Shown: positions 23,001-35,229, counted from the stretch's first letter. The stretch: 64,000 nt of DNA from Nematostella vectensis (GCF_932526225.1 NC_064047.1:7749501-7813500); one strand, 5' to 3'. Made by a program: numbers and translations. The notes: generated by a model from the letters alone, not told the origin.

Positions 23001-26000
23001 GTGCCTTAATTCTCACTAGTGATTAGACAGAAGACATATTCCAGATATTTTGGTGTTAACCATTTTACATGTGTGTTAATTGGTAGGATTAGAACAAACC
23101 TTAAGTGGACCTGGGCGATTTCTGTTCAGAGCCAATGGATCGTACTCTTCTGGAGACATGACATCCAAGAATACCACACCCTGAAGATATGAAAATCATT
23201 TTTTAACATTAAAAAAAATATACAGTATTTGACATTTGGAACAGTGATGGTGTTTGTACTGTACAAAAGCATGAAAATAGTCATGTGAAAATTCACCATA
23301 AAACCCAAAACTCTCAGTAACATGTTTTGACCTCACAGTATGAAAGTCCTTCGAATAGAGAGAATCTGTCTGGGATTCAAGGGACCCACAGGTTCTTATT
23401 GTAGCTCAGTGCAGGATGATCATGTCATGTTGATCACAAGTTTCCATCAGTAAGTGCTACATACCTTGTTGTTGCTATAATCCAGATAATGTTTGTAGAT
23501 TGTCCTTTTCCTTTTATCCAGGTTTTTGTAATTTGGTCCATTCATTTCCTGGTCAATTTGCTCCTGATATTAAAAAAACAAACAGACAACTTATTTTACT
23601 TTTGTATTACAATGAGACTTCACAAGCCTGTCACAAACTGTGAACTTCACAGATACAACAATTAAAAAGCACTTTTATTTAACAAAGAGAATTTGACATT
23701 CTAAGCCCTTTTTCCAGACACACTAAGTGTTGCCCACGGGGCATAAAGGATTTAAAAAGTGCCCAAGCAATTGTGGTATACCCCTGTCCTTCTTGCCTTA
23801 GAGGTTTTGGTACATAAAACCAAATGCCCTATCCAAGACCATAGGAATATTAAAAAAATAATATTTGTGGATTAAAAGGGCCACATTTATTATTATCTCT
23901 AGATATCCAGTGCCACTTTCAATAAAAAGGTTTGCTATTAATATTGTTATTATTTACCTTTACAGGAAAGTAAACTCTTTCACTCCATTTCTTATGCAGC
24001 AGCTGTTTTTTCCTGCGATCAAGCATTGATTTGTAGTGAAGATAGCCATCCACTTCCTGCAAAAAAAAAAATGCTTTGTCGCATAAAGGATAATGGGATG
24101 CTTTCCATAAAATGGGGGGACCTGTGGAATTTGAGCATGATAGAACCTGAATCACCTCAAAAATGGCAAATGTAAATACTTAATACATAGTTTAGATACC
24201 TTAACAAATGAATCCTCATTCTCCAACAGTGTTGTGTACATATTTCTTGTCGCCCTTGACTCGAAGTCTGTGCGTTCCTGAAGTAGAAATTGTTTTTTTT
24301 TTAATTTACTGTTGATGCAGGGGTGACTGCGCTGGCCTATAGGTTGGGGGTGGGCTCAAGGCAAACTTTTTGGACTGAATATGTCTTGTGTTTAGGGGGT
24401 CTGCACTATGCAATACTTCAAAAAACTCTGACATTTTCAAACATGCTTGAAAATTACAAAACAGCTATCATAAGGGATTGTACAATTTGATTTTTGAGCA
24501 GTATTTGACATTCTTTATGCATGATATATGTGTTACTTTAAGATTTGCCCAATTTCACTCTTTTCTTTAAATTGACATTTTCTCTTGGCAGAGTTGCCCT
24601 ACAAATCTGTTCTCTTTTCTTGGTATTCCCCCTATAAATAGTTAACAGTTCTAATAGTAAAGTGCACTTTCTCTCATTTCAGATAAGCTCGACAATCTGC
24701 TTAGATAAAGGCCTACATGTTGGTCCTTTATGCCATTATCCAATCCATAAATCTTGACAACAATATCTCTTTATAAAAAAACACATTTTAACATTATTTT
24801 CAAAGTGTATATATTTGTTGATTTTGAGTGAGAAATGCAAAGAAAAAAGAATCAATGAACTTTGCAAAGAATGTTATCTTCCCTTCAGGGAATACACAAA
24901 TCTCAGTGATATTATTTTTTAATCAATAGACTAATGACTCTCTTTGTTCTTAATATAAAGAGGCCAATTAATAAAGCTGTCATTACTAAAATCTTACAGA
25001 TTGTAAAAGCCAGTTATTAGTTATTTAGAAGATATCACAGAAAACATAAATATTTATGTTGTGGTTTGAAATGCTTCTTGGTTTGAAATTGTTAAAACCA
25101 GTTTGAAAAAAATTCAAACCAAGAAGCATTTCAAACCACAACAAATGTGGCATGGTTTGAATTTTTTTCAAACTGGTTTTAACAATTTCAAACCAAGAAG
25201 CATTTCAAACCACAACATTTATATACCTTATTAATTATTTTTTTTTAAATATTTATAATAATATTTATATAAAGATATATATCTTTTTTCTAGCATGAAG
25301 TTCATTTAACCGTATTCGTTTACTAAGGTCACTAGAAAAAATATTATGTTACAGTTCCGTCTCCTTATGTTGTTGACAAAAAGCAAACATCCAAACGCCA
25401 AATTTCCATATAATAAATCCTAAAATCTCCTTTTTAGTATACATTCTAAGTGCTTAACAAGAGCGATTTAACAAATGAAGTTTCCTCCTTTTATATCTAA
25501 GTCCAAGTGTTTTTATATTTTCAAACGAACTTGAAGTTGCCGAGAAGATGGAAGCAAACATCATTCTCTAACAAATCCCGTTCGTCTTTTGCATGTTTTA
25601 ACTACAATCACCTTTATCAAATAGATTCGTTAAAGTTACAGCTAAAATCCACAGTAATTGCTAGTCACTTATAGAAGTGTAGAGGCATTTGGATAATAAC
25701 AGTCAATAATAATACCTGAATACCGCGGACCGATTTTTCGTTTAGCCAATTCTGAATCTTGAACGTTTGTTCTGAGGATGGTGAAGAGGACTGTCTTATC
25801 TCCCATGTCTGTTGAGGCGAATCTGTTCTATCCAGAGCTGAATTAGATCTTCGATGATTTCGCCTCATTTCCTGTGAGTTATAAGCCAAGTTAGAGGATT
25901 ATTTTGACGCTAAAATCTCAATGGCGTAACTAACCTTTCCAGAACCGAATCTATCGCGCCCTGCGATAATATCGTTGATAAGTTCTGGTGTATGGACTGA

Positions 26001-26036
26001 AATCCTTCCATTGCCAGATTTTCTTCTACGCGACAT
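20065..26036 (-). CDS. FAM228: FAM228 family protein, 8 exons
   Basis: Minus-strand exons: 26036-25935, 25871-25716, 24277-24200, 24056-23958, 23563-23465, 23180-23100, 21552-21320, 20338-20065. All junctions are GT-AG and in frame, giving about 373 aa. The centre carries the blocks I associate with FAM228A/B: NWLNEKSVRGIQ, then YLHYKSMLDRRKKQLLHKKW with RVYFPV, then YKHYLDYSNNKGVVFLD and EEYDPL. The N-terminus is basic (MSRRRKSGNGR) and the C-terminal part is low in hydrophobicity with proline-rich stretches, so a soluble protein. Molecular function of the family is unknown; the human genes are, as I recall, testis-biased. It diverges from profilin-4, with starts 617 bp apart. The family assignment is from memory and should be tested by profile search. 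Confidence 0.75.
21846..22150. mobile_element. 305-bp MITE (CAGGCCCATACC family)
   Basis: Left end CAGGCCCATACCCAGG, right end CCATGGGTATATGGGCCTG: imperfect inverted repeats. G-rich tracts lie inside the ends. Located in the intron between exons 6 and 7 of the FAM228-like gene. A relative with the same left end is at 35169-35614. Confidence 0.75.
25056..25218. repeat. Perfect inverted repeat with 66-bp arms
   Basis: Arms 25056-25121 and 25153-25218 are exact reverse complements by eye, with a 31-nt spacer. The spacer itself begins with a third copy of the AAGCATTTCAAACCACAAC segment, so alternative nested hairpins are possible. It lies in the intron between exons 2 and 3 of the FAM228-like gene and would fold strongly in the pre-mRNA. 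Confidence 0.9.
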
Positions 26037-26653
26037 ATTCAACTTGAAGAGGGATCTGTCTTTGGAATGACTTTTGTTGTCAAGGTAGTGGAAACCTTGT
26101 AAACAAAGAGAGTCTTTACTCGTTCCGCCCGCGGTGTCTTTTCGCGGCCAGGCACGTGTAAATTACATGTTGCTATGGCGACAAGGACGCTTGATTGAAA
26201 ACCAGCTGGGCTTTGTGGACGAATATGTGTATCACAGGGGAGGGGTGAAGCAGAAATGCAAACGACCATTTTGTTTCCCTGCCATTCAACTATTTTTTTG
26301 TGTGCGTAAGGAGATAGTATTACTTACCCTTTAAGGGAAAACGACTTGCAAAGCGAGTGTTCTATATTTTGGCTTCACATTGTAAAATCTATGAAATTTC
26401 TACACACCCCCACCCCTCCCTTAATGTTTCTTGTAATACCTAGACTTCGGCAAAGTTAGGCGCCATTTTGAAATCCAGTTCAAATAGTCAAAACAAAGTT
26501 CCTTTGGCTTTGAAGTCAAATTTTCATATTTAACGTCACAGTTGTTCTTTTGCCACCATGTATAGTAGATAAACTTCCCCAACTCTATTGCGCTGGAAAG
26601 CAGACAGATCTGAGAAGGAAATCGGGGAATCAAAGCTTCGTTTAGCGTTTGTT
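26037..26653. promoter_or_regulatory. Probable bidirectional promoter (FAM228 / PFN4)
   Basis: 617 bp between the two divergent start codons. No TATA box placed convincingly for either gene. Inferred from the head-to-head arrangement. Confidence 0.5.
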
Positions 26654-29600
26654 ATGAATCAGCTACAAAGTTTATTACACGATTCTCTCATCGCCACTGG
26701 GCATGTCAAACACTGTGCGATTATCAGGCGAAAGGACACTTCGCTACGAGCAAGCACTGTGGGTTTTAATGTAGGTGAATTTGTAGGGCAGTAGTATCAA
26801 ATAGTGCTGATTTTTTTCCTCCACTTCCCATTCTTGACTACTAACTTAAGTACGCCAGTCGTCTGGTTGAGCTTACCCGTTATTTTTATTTTCTTAAATT
26901 ATAAAATCCTTTACTTAATACATAAATAATACATCAGTCATTTAGACCGCCCAACCTGGTGCATTCACTGTTTATGAGGTATTACTAACAAAAGGTCACA
27001 AGGATTTTTTTTGGAAAGTTACCACTCTAAAGGTCAAAACCAAGCCTTCAAATTGTTAATGTCCTCAACTGGTCGAACATTTCATTACAAATAGTATGAA
27101 AAAAGAATAAAAATAAAAATTGGTGCTGAAAAAATATATGACAGGTTATTCATATGTATTGTGCAATTCTGCAGATGGTTAAATTATTTGCTTTATGTAC
27201 TGTATGCATAGTTGTCAACTCACCCGCATTAGGCGGGTGTCACAAGATTTTGGACCTCATCACAAGCCAAATTGTTGTGAGAATGTTCATACATTGTCTG
27301 TATTCACATGCATTGCTTCTCTTGGGTTTTTTCATATATTTACTGTATTTGATCCACAAGATTTCTTTCCAAGTTGGGGTTGACAGATATGTGTATGTTG
27401 TTTCCTGTTGATGGAATGGCTAGAAATCAACGTTAGTCTAGGGCAGAAAGTATAATTGAAAACAAGGCAGCCCTATCAAGGTTTATTGTATGGGGATTTA
27501 AGTGATTTTATCTGTCAATACAAAATTCAACCCGTCTGTGTCAATCTGAAACTTAAATGGTGTATGTATATGTACCATAGTCTGTATTTAGTGTATGTGC
27601 TGTTTTTCCCCACACACGTTGGCCTAGTGTGTTAGCGCGTCGGCCTCTCACCGCTGTGGCCCAGGTTCGAATCCCGGCTCAAACTGGGGATTTTTCCGGG
27701 TTCCTGCCTTGATTCGAATTTGTCACAAGTGAGTTGAAGTTATTCTTCCGTGTTTCCAGTCTTCTCGGATAAGAGCACTAAACCGGAGGTCCTGTCTCTT
27801 CAAGCTGCACAACACTAACCTGAACCAAAGAGACGTAAGAGAACCACTGGGGACGCAATATAACCTCTGGCAGTGACCACCCCCAGTGACAGTGCTTACT
27901 AACCGAGGGCCATGTGTTAGAAAACTGTATATTCGGTTAAATATGTTACCCTCGATAAACAAAGATTAAACTGAAACTGAAATACATTTGATAACAAGTT
28001 CCCTTGTGTGTGCATTTGGTGATTCTGTTTATCCCATAGCCTACATTTGATAACATGAGCTCCCTTGTGGGTGCCTTTGGTGACTCTGCACGAACAAGGA
28101 TGGAGGGTCTCAAGTTTGAGGATGTTTTATATGAATGTGTCAGAGCAGACAAATTCTCAGTTTATGGCAAACATGTAGGTATTCCTATTTACCATCTGGT
28201 TAAATCTTGCACTTACAACTCACTGCATCCACAATGCCACAGTCACTATAGCCGGGATTTGCTTAGGGGCTGCGCAGTATAAGACCTTACATATGCAAAA
28301 GTCTAAAAGATTTGGGGAAGGGACAGGCCCATAAGCCAGGATTTTTAGCAGGAGGGTTGTTTACCCAATTAGCAGACCATTTTCTCTTAGGAGGTTACTA
28401 TTTGTTATTCACAGTGGTACTTAGTTTTTTTCATTTGAGCAGACCTTCCAGTCAAGTGGGGAGGGTCTTCCGATCCTCTCAAACCCGCCTGGCTACAGGC
28501 CTAGACGAAGCAAATTTATGGATGACTGTGTATATGCGGTATATGTTTATATATAAAAGGGAGCATTGTTATTGCTTTGTACTATCTGAACATCTCACCT
28601 TTTATCATCTTTTCTTTTTCCAGGACAAAACTGGTATTGTTGCTATCAAAACAGCAACTCTAATTCTTGTTGCATTATACTCCCAAGAGATGAGTCCAAG
28701 CATATGCGTGGAAGCATCTGAGAAACTGGGTAGGCACAGTATGATTAGCAAAACTTTGCACTGTAAAAATGTAAGGCTTGCAATGAAGTCTTCCCAATTA
28801 TAACAGGTCAACCCTATTACGCAAGGAAGATCCAAAAGTCCTGTGTTTGCGTGCGTGTGTGTGTGTAGCAGGGAAGGGGGTAACTTAATAGGTTGTTCCA
28901 GCTGTAAGTTTGCATGCGCGTTACCATAGGAACCTACCTCAACTACAGGAATGCAGCATGCACATTTTTAAGCTTGCACCAAACAAAGCATGTGCTGCAT
29001 GATGGTAGTTGAGTTTCCATTGTAATGCTTGCCCAAACTTATAGCATAGCATGGTGAGCACATGCTTATAGCCGGGATGGCCTATCTAGAGGGGCAATAT
29101 AGCCTCTATACGAGATTCCATAATAGCCTTTCTATGAGATTCCATAATAGGGTTTTTCAGAATGCTTGATTCACCATTTTTTTGCTATCAGAAAACAGGA
29201 ATTTAAGACAGGATTTTGGGTAGAAATGTCAGGATTGGGTTTAACAAAAATTGTTTTTGAAGGAGTGCCAAGGGGGGACTCTTCAGAAAAGTAGACAGAG
29301 GTGAATTGCTATCCCTTAGGGGCTGTTGAAGGAATTTCTCGGATTCTGCTATCTTTTAGGGTATAAAATTTGTCCACTTGCTATTCCTTAGAGGGTGTTT
29401 AAGAGTTTTTCTGATTCTGCCATCTCTTAGGGTTAAAATTCCTTCTATCCACCCAAGTGCTATCTATTAGGGTTAAAATTGATTTTGCAGACAATCACCC
29501 CTATCTGTTTTTTTATCAGGAGGAGGGGCTATTTTGGTCCTGTAATGCCTAGTGCACACTAGTGACATAACAACATTGGCGCACACACTCTTTAAAGCCA

Positions 29601-30072
29601 AACATAACAACACAGGCATAATGACATAAAAGAAAAAAAAAAGTTTTTTCTCTTATGTCGGGCTTATGTCAAAATGTCGAACCATTCACACTTGAACATA
29701 AGGGTGCACACGCCTATGACATGTTGTTATGTCACTAGTGTGCACCAGGCATAAGAGAAAGAGATTGCCAGTTCCTAATAACCTCCAGGTCTCTCTGACA
29801 AATAGTATTCAAAAATACAATAAAATACAGCAAATGCTTATTTCTGCACCCAGAGCTCGTATGCTTATCTAAATAGGGGATCGATTTCATTTTTTGTCCT
29901 TGGGCAGGGGGGGGGGGCTTATTTTATTTCTCACATTTGTCGGCAAACATAACCCTAAAATTCCAATTACCTTTAATATACAGTAGCATATTTTTGAAAA
30001 ATATTGCATGTGCTTACTTTGTAATAATTTTTTTTTGTTTCAGCTGATTATTTCAGGGAAAAAGGCAAATGA
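26654..30072 (+). CDS. PFN4: Profilin-4, 4 exons
   Basis: Exons 26654-26770, 28040-28174, 28624-28729 and 30044-30072 join in frame to 128 aa, close to human profilin-4 (129 aa). Diagnostic blocks along the protein: MNQLQSLLHDSLIATGHVKH at the N-terminus, STVGFN at the first junction, YECVRADKFSVYGK in the middle, then KTGIVAIKTATLILVALYS and SICVEASEKL, ending DYFREKGK. Profilin-4 is the divergent, sperm-associated profilin; family knowledge suggests weak or no actin binding and a preference for phosphoinositides. The start at 26654 aligns with the family N-terminus; an in-frame upstream ATG at 26588 is not needed. Intron 1 holds a SINE. The gene is head-to-head with the FAM228-like gene. 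Confidence 0.92.
27619..27980 (+). mobile_element. tRNA-derived SINE
   Basis: The head carries RNA polymerase III internal promoter boxes: A box TGGCCTAGTGTG at 27620-27631 and B box GGTTCGAATCC at 27664-27674, with tRNA-like spacing. A unique body of about 290 bp follows and ends in A-rich AAACTGAAACTGAAA. It lies in PFN4 intron 1, directly upstream of a duplicated exon 2 start. Confidence 0.75.
29545..29752. mobile_element. About 208-bp MITE in PFN4 intron 3
   Basis: Left ATGCCTAGTGCACACTAGTG and right CACTAGTGTGCACCAGGCAT are inverted repeats that continue inward through GACATAACAAC/GTTGTTATGTC. No coding capacity. Confidence 0.8.
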
Positions 30073-31249
30073 TAATAGTACAATAGATATTTGTACTATC
30101 TAAGCATTGTATGTCAGCAACATAAGCTGCTAGACTTCCAGTCATAGATTAAAGGCTTTAACATTACCAGCCACAAAATAAAAACATTAAAAAGACTCAT
30201 TGTGGTAAAACACTGTGCAAGAACCTCTGTGACATGGGGCTATTTTTTATTAATATTACCAAAACATTACTACAACACAATCAACATTATTATTTTCTTG
30301 ATATCAAAGAAAAAAACATTATTTGAAAATAAAATTGAATTGTTATTTTATTTGCACAATGCATCTTACTTGTTCACTAGTTTTTAAAGTAATCCTCAAC
30401 CAAAACTATAAACAGACAAGCATATTAGGAAATTTTAAGCAACTTACAGTATATATAATGTAGATTAATACTGATAAATTTAACTGCAGTACAATTATAT
30501 TGAAATCTATCAGTCATCACAAGGACACAGAAGTTACTAGAAGAGTTAGTAAAGTGTTCCATTTACTTACTATGCAAATAACATTTAGTTCCGAGTTTAA
30601 ATACAAAACTTTTCATTATAATTGTATAATAGAAATAGATTGCTTGTTTTTTTTTTTTTGGTCCACTAAAGGTCTATAAAAGAGCAAATGCATGCAAAAA
30701 CAATCATTTTTTTTTAATCCAAATGATTTGGATTTTTCTAGTAGCTTTATAGGTAGTGGTAGTGGTAGTAGTAACAAAGGTCTCTTGGCTGTAGAAATCA
30801 AAGGCCATTTTACTGTAAGTAAGGATATCTTAATACTTCTGAAGCTTTGGAGTTGTGGTAAAGTTGAAATAAATGGCAATGTTTACATAAAATTTAGTTT
30901 TTTTTGTAGATGTGACGTCTTTCAAGACGTAAAAATCCCAGCCAATCCTATAGTGATTTACACAGCCCCAACCCCCTCATCCTGAATATCCCCGCTACAA
31001 CTCCTTCCTCTTGCACATAATTGACATATAAACATAAGCATGCACAAAGAGAACAAATTTTAGTATCTCCCTAGTCATTATGGTAACTTCTAACATTTTC
31101 ATTTTAAAAATAGCAAAACAGAAAAAATATATAAGCTTGACTCTAATGTCGTTGCATCATTTTATATTAACTAGTGGATACCATAAGGCTTTAGTCTAGC
31201 TTCTTGGCCAAATTAAAATAATGCCAATGTTCTGATTATATCCCTTCGT
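30073..31249. other. Intergenic between PFN4 and CD164-like, no gene seen
   Basis: AT-rich 3' flanks of two convergent genes. A (GGTAGT)n-like patch lies at about 30751-30774. No exon recognised. Confidence 0.5.
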
Positions 31250-32051
31250 TCAAAGACTGTGATAGCTTTTTCTTTTGTTCTTATACCATGTGTAACCAAA
31301 CATTCCTGCAGCGACAATCACAACTCCGAGGATAATACCACCAACAAATGATCCCGCATCAAAGGTGTGGCCTTTGTGAGGTGCGGCTGTAGGAGGTTCA
31401 GGGGGCTGCGTTGTCGGTGCAATGGTAGGGGCTGTTGTAGGCACTGGTGTATTTGGTGTGGTTGGAGACAGGGTTGGAGAAGGTGTGGGTGTTGGTCCGA
31501 CAGAGGCTGATGATGATATTGTTGCAGGATGCATTGAGGACAGTGAAGATGATTCCATCACTGCTGAACTTTCTAAAGCTGAGCTACTGAAAACCTCAGA
31601 TGCATTTAATGAAATACTAGGAGTGATTATCAATGCTTGTGTTGTAGTTGTACTTTGTGCAACTGAAAGTAAGCAGAAAAACAACTATTACTGCCAATCT
31701 CAAGGTTTTTTAAGTGGGAAGGGTTATTTTACCCATTATAGTCATACTCATTGTCACCCCAAAGAAAAAGAAAAATATTTTGGTGTAAAAAGCTAATCGC
31801 CATTTTTTAAGCCAAAACGCGTCTTACCATGTATGTATCAAATATAAAATTGATATATTACAAATAAGTCTTACTTATCAAAAAAAGAGCATCGAAATGT
31901 AGAGTTTAAAGAAACAATAATACCGAAGTTCATGTTTCAATTCCGCTTTGTGTAAGGTGGTTCATCATTAAAATAATATAAACTTACACGTTTGAGGTAG
32001 AATCGTCACAGAAATCGCCAGAAAAACAAGAGCATAGGTTTGTGGACCCAT
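31250..32051 (-). CDS. CD164: CD164/endolyn-like sialomucin, 2 exons
   Basis: Exon 1 (32051-31988) encodes a signal peptide (MGPQTYALVFLAISVTILPQ); exon 2 (31662-31250) encodes the rest, about 158 aa in total. The ectodomain is a Ser/Thr/Pro-rich mucin stretch (residues about 23-110, with PTPTPSPTLSPTTP-like runs) expected to be heavily O-glycosylated. It lacks the cysteine-containing part I expect in vertebrate CD164. The conserved module is at the end: FDAGSFVGGIILGVVIVAAG is the start of the membrane span, followed by a short basic tail ending YHSL. Vertebrate CD164/endolyn has FDAASFIGGIVL and a terminal YHTL, a YxxΦ signal for lysosomal sorting. Likely a lysosome/endosome and cell-surface mucin. 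Head-to-head with Ashwin, 597 bp apart. Confidence 0.85.
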
Positions 32052-32648
32052 TATTTTGTGCTACAGGGTTATAATGGTGTAACTTTGATCAGATTTCAGT
32101 CACGAGAACGGAGAGAGAACGCCTCGTTCAACACAAACTAAACACGCTGTAAACTCTTGACCAGACAAACAAGCTTGTGTAATAATCTGAATACTACCGG
32201 GGTGGGGTAAATGGTCTAAAACAAAACACCCTTATAATTCTAGCACTTTCTCTTTATAGAATTTTCTTTTACAATGCTACAATGAAAATCAAAAACAGTT
32301 TTCAAAGCCTATGCAAAAAGGGCTGTCTAATGTAGATACTGGTCGGTTTTTTTCCTTATAGATATTTTGCTCCTCACCACTCCCCTACCAATTCTAAATG
32401 CGTCGATATTGCCACGTCGGTGAAAATTCAATCTTGAGGTAAATATAGTTGATATATAACCCAATTTATTTGGAGTCACCTGGGTTATAAAAATAGGCAA
32501 TATCGGTTATGATGAGAAACGGTGGGAAACATAGTGTGTTTTCACTCATTTTGACAGGGCATTTTTTATTAATCAGTATAAATTCTGGGAGCCCTGTTGT
32601 CTTATTGTAGCCCCAGTCCTTCACGTGCCATCATAAAATTGCTTCAAA
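32052..32648. promoter_or_regulatory. Probable bidirectional promoter (CD164-like / Ashwin)
   Basis: 597 bp between divergent start codons. Inferred from layout; a CAAAATGGCG context surrounds the Ashwin start. Confidence 0.5.
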
Positions 32649-34603
32649 ATGGCGAGAAATTTGACGTCAGCCACATGTGAGGAAATAACTAGTGATTGCA
32701 CCACTGTTTCTTACGATCATCCAGAAATTCTAGAACGAGAAACTTTGGTAGATGTATTGTGCACTAAGGGAATTGATCGGCAGGAGATAAATGCTCTAGA
32801 TAAAGTCGATTTGGTGAAATTATTTTACAAATATGCAGCGCCACTACCTCAACGAGCTCAGCAACTTCGGCGAGCCAAACGAAAGCCTCCGAAGCCTTCC
32901 GAGCACCAGCCGAGCGCGAGTCCAAAAGACATCGTGATTGGCTCGAGAAAGAGGTAATGTTTCTATAAAGAAAGCCATACAAGTGCGGCGAAGCTAGCCT
33001 AGAAGTGTGTATGTGTTGTATTTAGGGCACCCCCCCCCCTCAAGCCAGTATTAGCTATGCACCCTACAATTTTTTTAATGAAAGGTTTATAAGTATATAA
33101 GTGCGGAGTGCCCTGTTTTTGACAGGGGCGTAGCCAGAGGGGTGGCAAAGGGGGCACGGGCCCCCCCTTCTAGCAGCCAAAAATACAGTAAATATATGAG
33201 ACATTATCTAAAATATAGGAGAAATGCCTTGAAATGGCCTTTTGCCCCCCCCCCCCCCTCCCATTAGGAATCCTGGCTACGCCGCTGTGTGCCAAGTTTT
33301 GTGACAATTTTTGTGTAGTATTTTGCATTGAGTGTTATTTAGTGCTTGTTTTTGTAAAATTTGTGCCATATTTATGTACATTTTTACTGTAATTTGTGCC
33401 GATTTTTTTGTGCTGGATCAATTCAGTGTGTGGCAATTTTGTGTTATGTTTTAGGGGTGGCTAATTGTTCAAAGAAACTTTGAATTTCTCACAAAATTCT
33501 TGGATTCTAGAAATTAGACTTCTTGTTCTCAGATCCTTAGAAAAGTATTCATATTATGCGGGGACCTCTCAGGGAACATAGTAGGGCTATTTTTTTTTAT
33601 CATTTTCCCCAATGTTTGCATAACTGAATGGATTTTGAAGCCTTATTTTGAACCCAAAAAGTAAACCAAAAAGTTAATTAATCTTATTATTTTTTCTGTA
33701 TTTAATTTTTTGCAGGGCTCTGACAAGTGAGGGTCCTTTGAGAAGTAAACTCTATCGTCCAGATGACTTCAGTAAAATTATTATCAATAAGGGACCATCA
33801 AAACAGAAAAACAAAACAGACATTCCTATGCAGACCAGTAAAAATGACTTATCACCAATGTCACAAGATTCGTCGAAGGTAACAAAGCTCAAAAGAAGTA
33901 CTCCAGAACCTCCCAAGTCAAAACCTGTGAAACTGAACAGGAGATCCTTTACAAATCATCCCTCTGATGGAAACAAAACAACACATGCTGGAACCATAAC
34001 CCAGCAAAGCAAACATGTCGAGGTAAAGTCGATAATCTTCACTGCTATGAAACCCTTATACTGTAGTTGATCAAAAAGAAGCCATTCCAGAGACTCTTCT
34101 ACATTCTATTTATTATGATGAATAAATTGTTTATAAGCTGACCCTTAGAATGATACCGAACTTTAAATTTTTTTTACCAAAGGCATAGCCACCTGTGTAT
34201 AATGCAAAATACAATTAGCATAAAAGAATCAGTCACAAGAGCCAGGCTTTGATGATGATGAGGCTTGAGCAAATGTAGATACAGTAGACCTTGGAAAATA
34301 ATGTGACAAAAAAATACATTTTTGGCCCTGCTATGGCTTGGGGGACTTTCACAAAAGTAGACAATGGTGATAGTCCTATCTTTTAGGGTACAAAATTCTA
34401 TCAACTGCTGTCCCTTAGTGGTATAAGCCTTGAAACTTGTATGGTTACCAAACATATACTGTACATCAGAAAGCCTCCATTTATTTATTTAACAATATAC
34501 ATTATTCCTACTTCAGGTATGTAAAAGTGACTCTGATTCCATGGATGAAGACATAGTAGAAGTCAAGACACAATTCCAGAAAGTTGCTGTCAAATGGCCA
34601 TAG
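32649..34603 (+). CDS. ASHWIN: Ashwin homologue, 3 exons
   Basis: Exons 32649-32953, 33716-34022 and 34517-34603 join in frame to 232 aa, the length I recall for human Ashwin (C2orf49). The N-terminal block DHPEILERETLVDVL followed by YKYAAPLPQR matches the family pattern (HPELLSQEFLLL and YVQHAIPLPQR in human). The middle is basic and low-complexity, and the C-terminus ends in KVAVKWP, with the terminal WP characteristic of the family. Ashwin is a nuclear protein found with the tRNA-ligase complex (RTCB/DDX1) and was described in Xenopus embryonic patterning. Intron 1 carries a small MITE. Confidence 0.88.
33123..33287. mobile_element. 165-bp MITE in Ashwin intron 1
   Basis: CAGGGGCGTAGCCAG at the left and CTGGCTACGCCGCTG at the right form inverted repeats. 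Poly-C tracts lie just inside both ends. Ends of this kind recur in hAT-like non-autonomous elements of many animals; superfamily not proven. Confidence 0.75.
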
Positions 34604-35168
34604 TGACTTGACGGGAGTTTTTCCCCACTTTATTTTTGCTAGGAATCACCTGTAAATACATGTATATACACTATTAAATTTGATAGTGAAGTGCTACTTT
34701 GCTTGGTACCCCCTTCCCCTTGAAAAAATGGTGCCCCTCTTCACATCCTGGATCCACCCTTGATTACTGGCCTAGCCGCAGATCGGAAACACATTTCTCT
34801 TACACAAAAGGCAATGCTATGTCGCTGAGCTCTTTTCCTACTTTCTCTCTCATCCTTTAACTACTTTGAGTTTATGAGTTAATGATTATTTGGTGCTCTC
34901 TCTTGTTCCCCATTATCACAGCCTTGTCTTTTCATAAGTTTTAATCTACATTTCCCGTGTTATATTCAATTTCCCATGTTATATTTTGGACAATGACAAT
35001 TTTATGCAGTTATAATAGGTTCCCAGACCTGAGATCCCTACCAGGGACCCAGGAAACCCACTCTAAAACAGTTATTGGACAGACAAATTTTAGTGTGGTA
35101 TTCAAATTTACTTTTTAATGAAAGACCTTTCCCCCAGATTTATTAAATTAAGGCTCCCTTTTCTTTTC
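34604..35168. other. 3' flank of Ashwin, no gene seen
   Basis: Non-coding sequence following the Ashwin stop codon. No further exon or clear structure noticed. Confidence 0.45.
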
Positions 35169-35198
35169 CAGGCCCATACCTAGGGGGAGGTGCGAACC

Positions 35199-35229
<31 letters not shown>

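Noticed and set aside
28312-28803. 163-aa plus-strand frame
   Set aside because: Reads through PFN4 intron 2 and exon 3; the spliced profilin-4 frame explains the coding part.
31422-31796. 124-aa plus-strand frame
   Set aside because: Antisense shadow of the CD164-like mucin exon.
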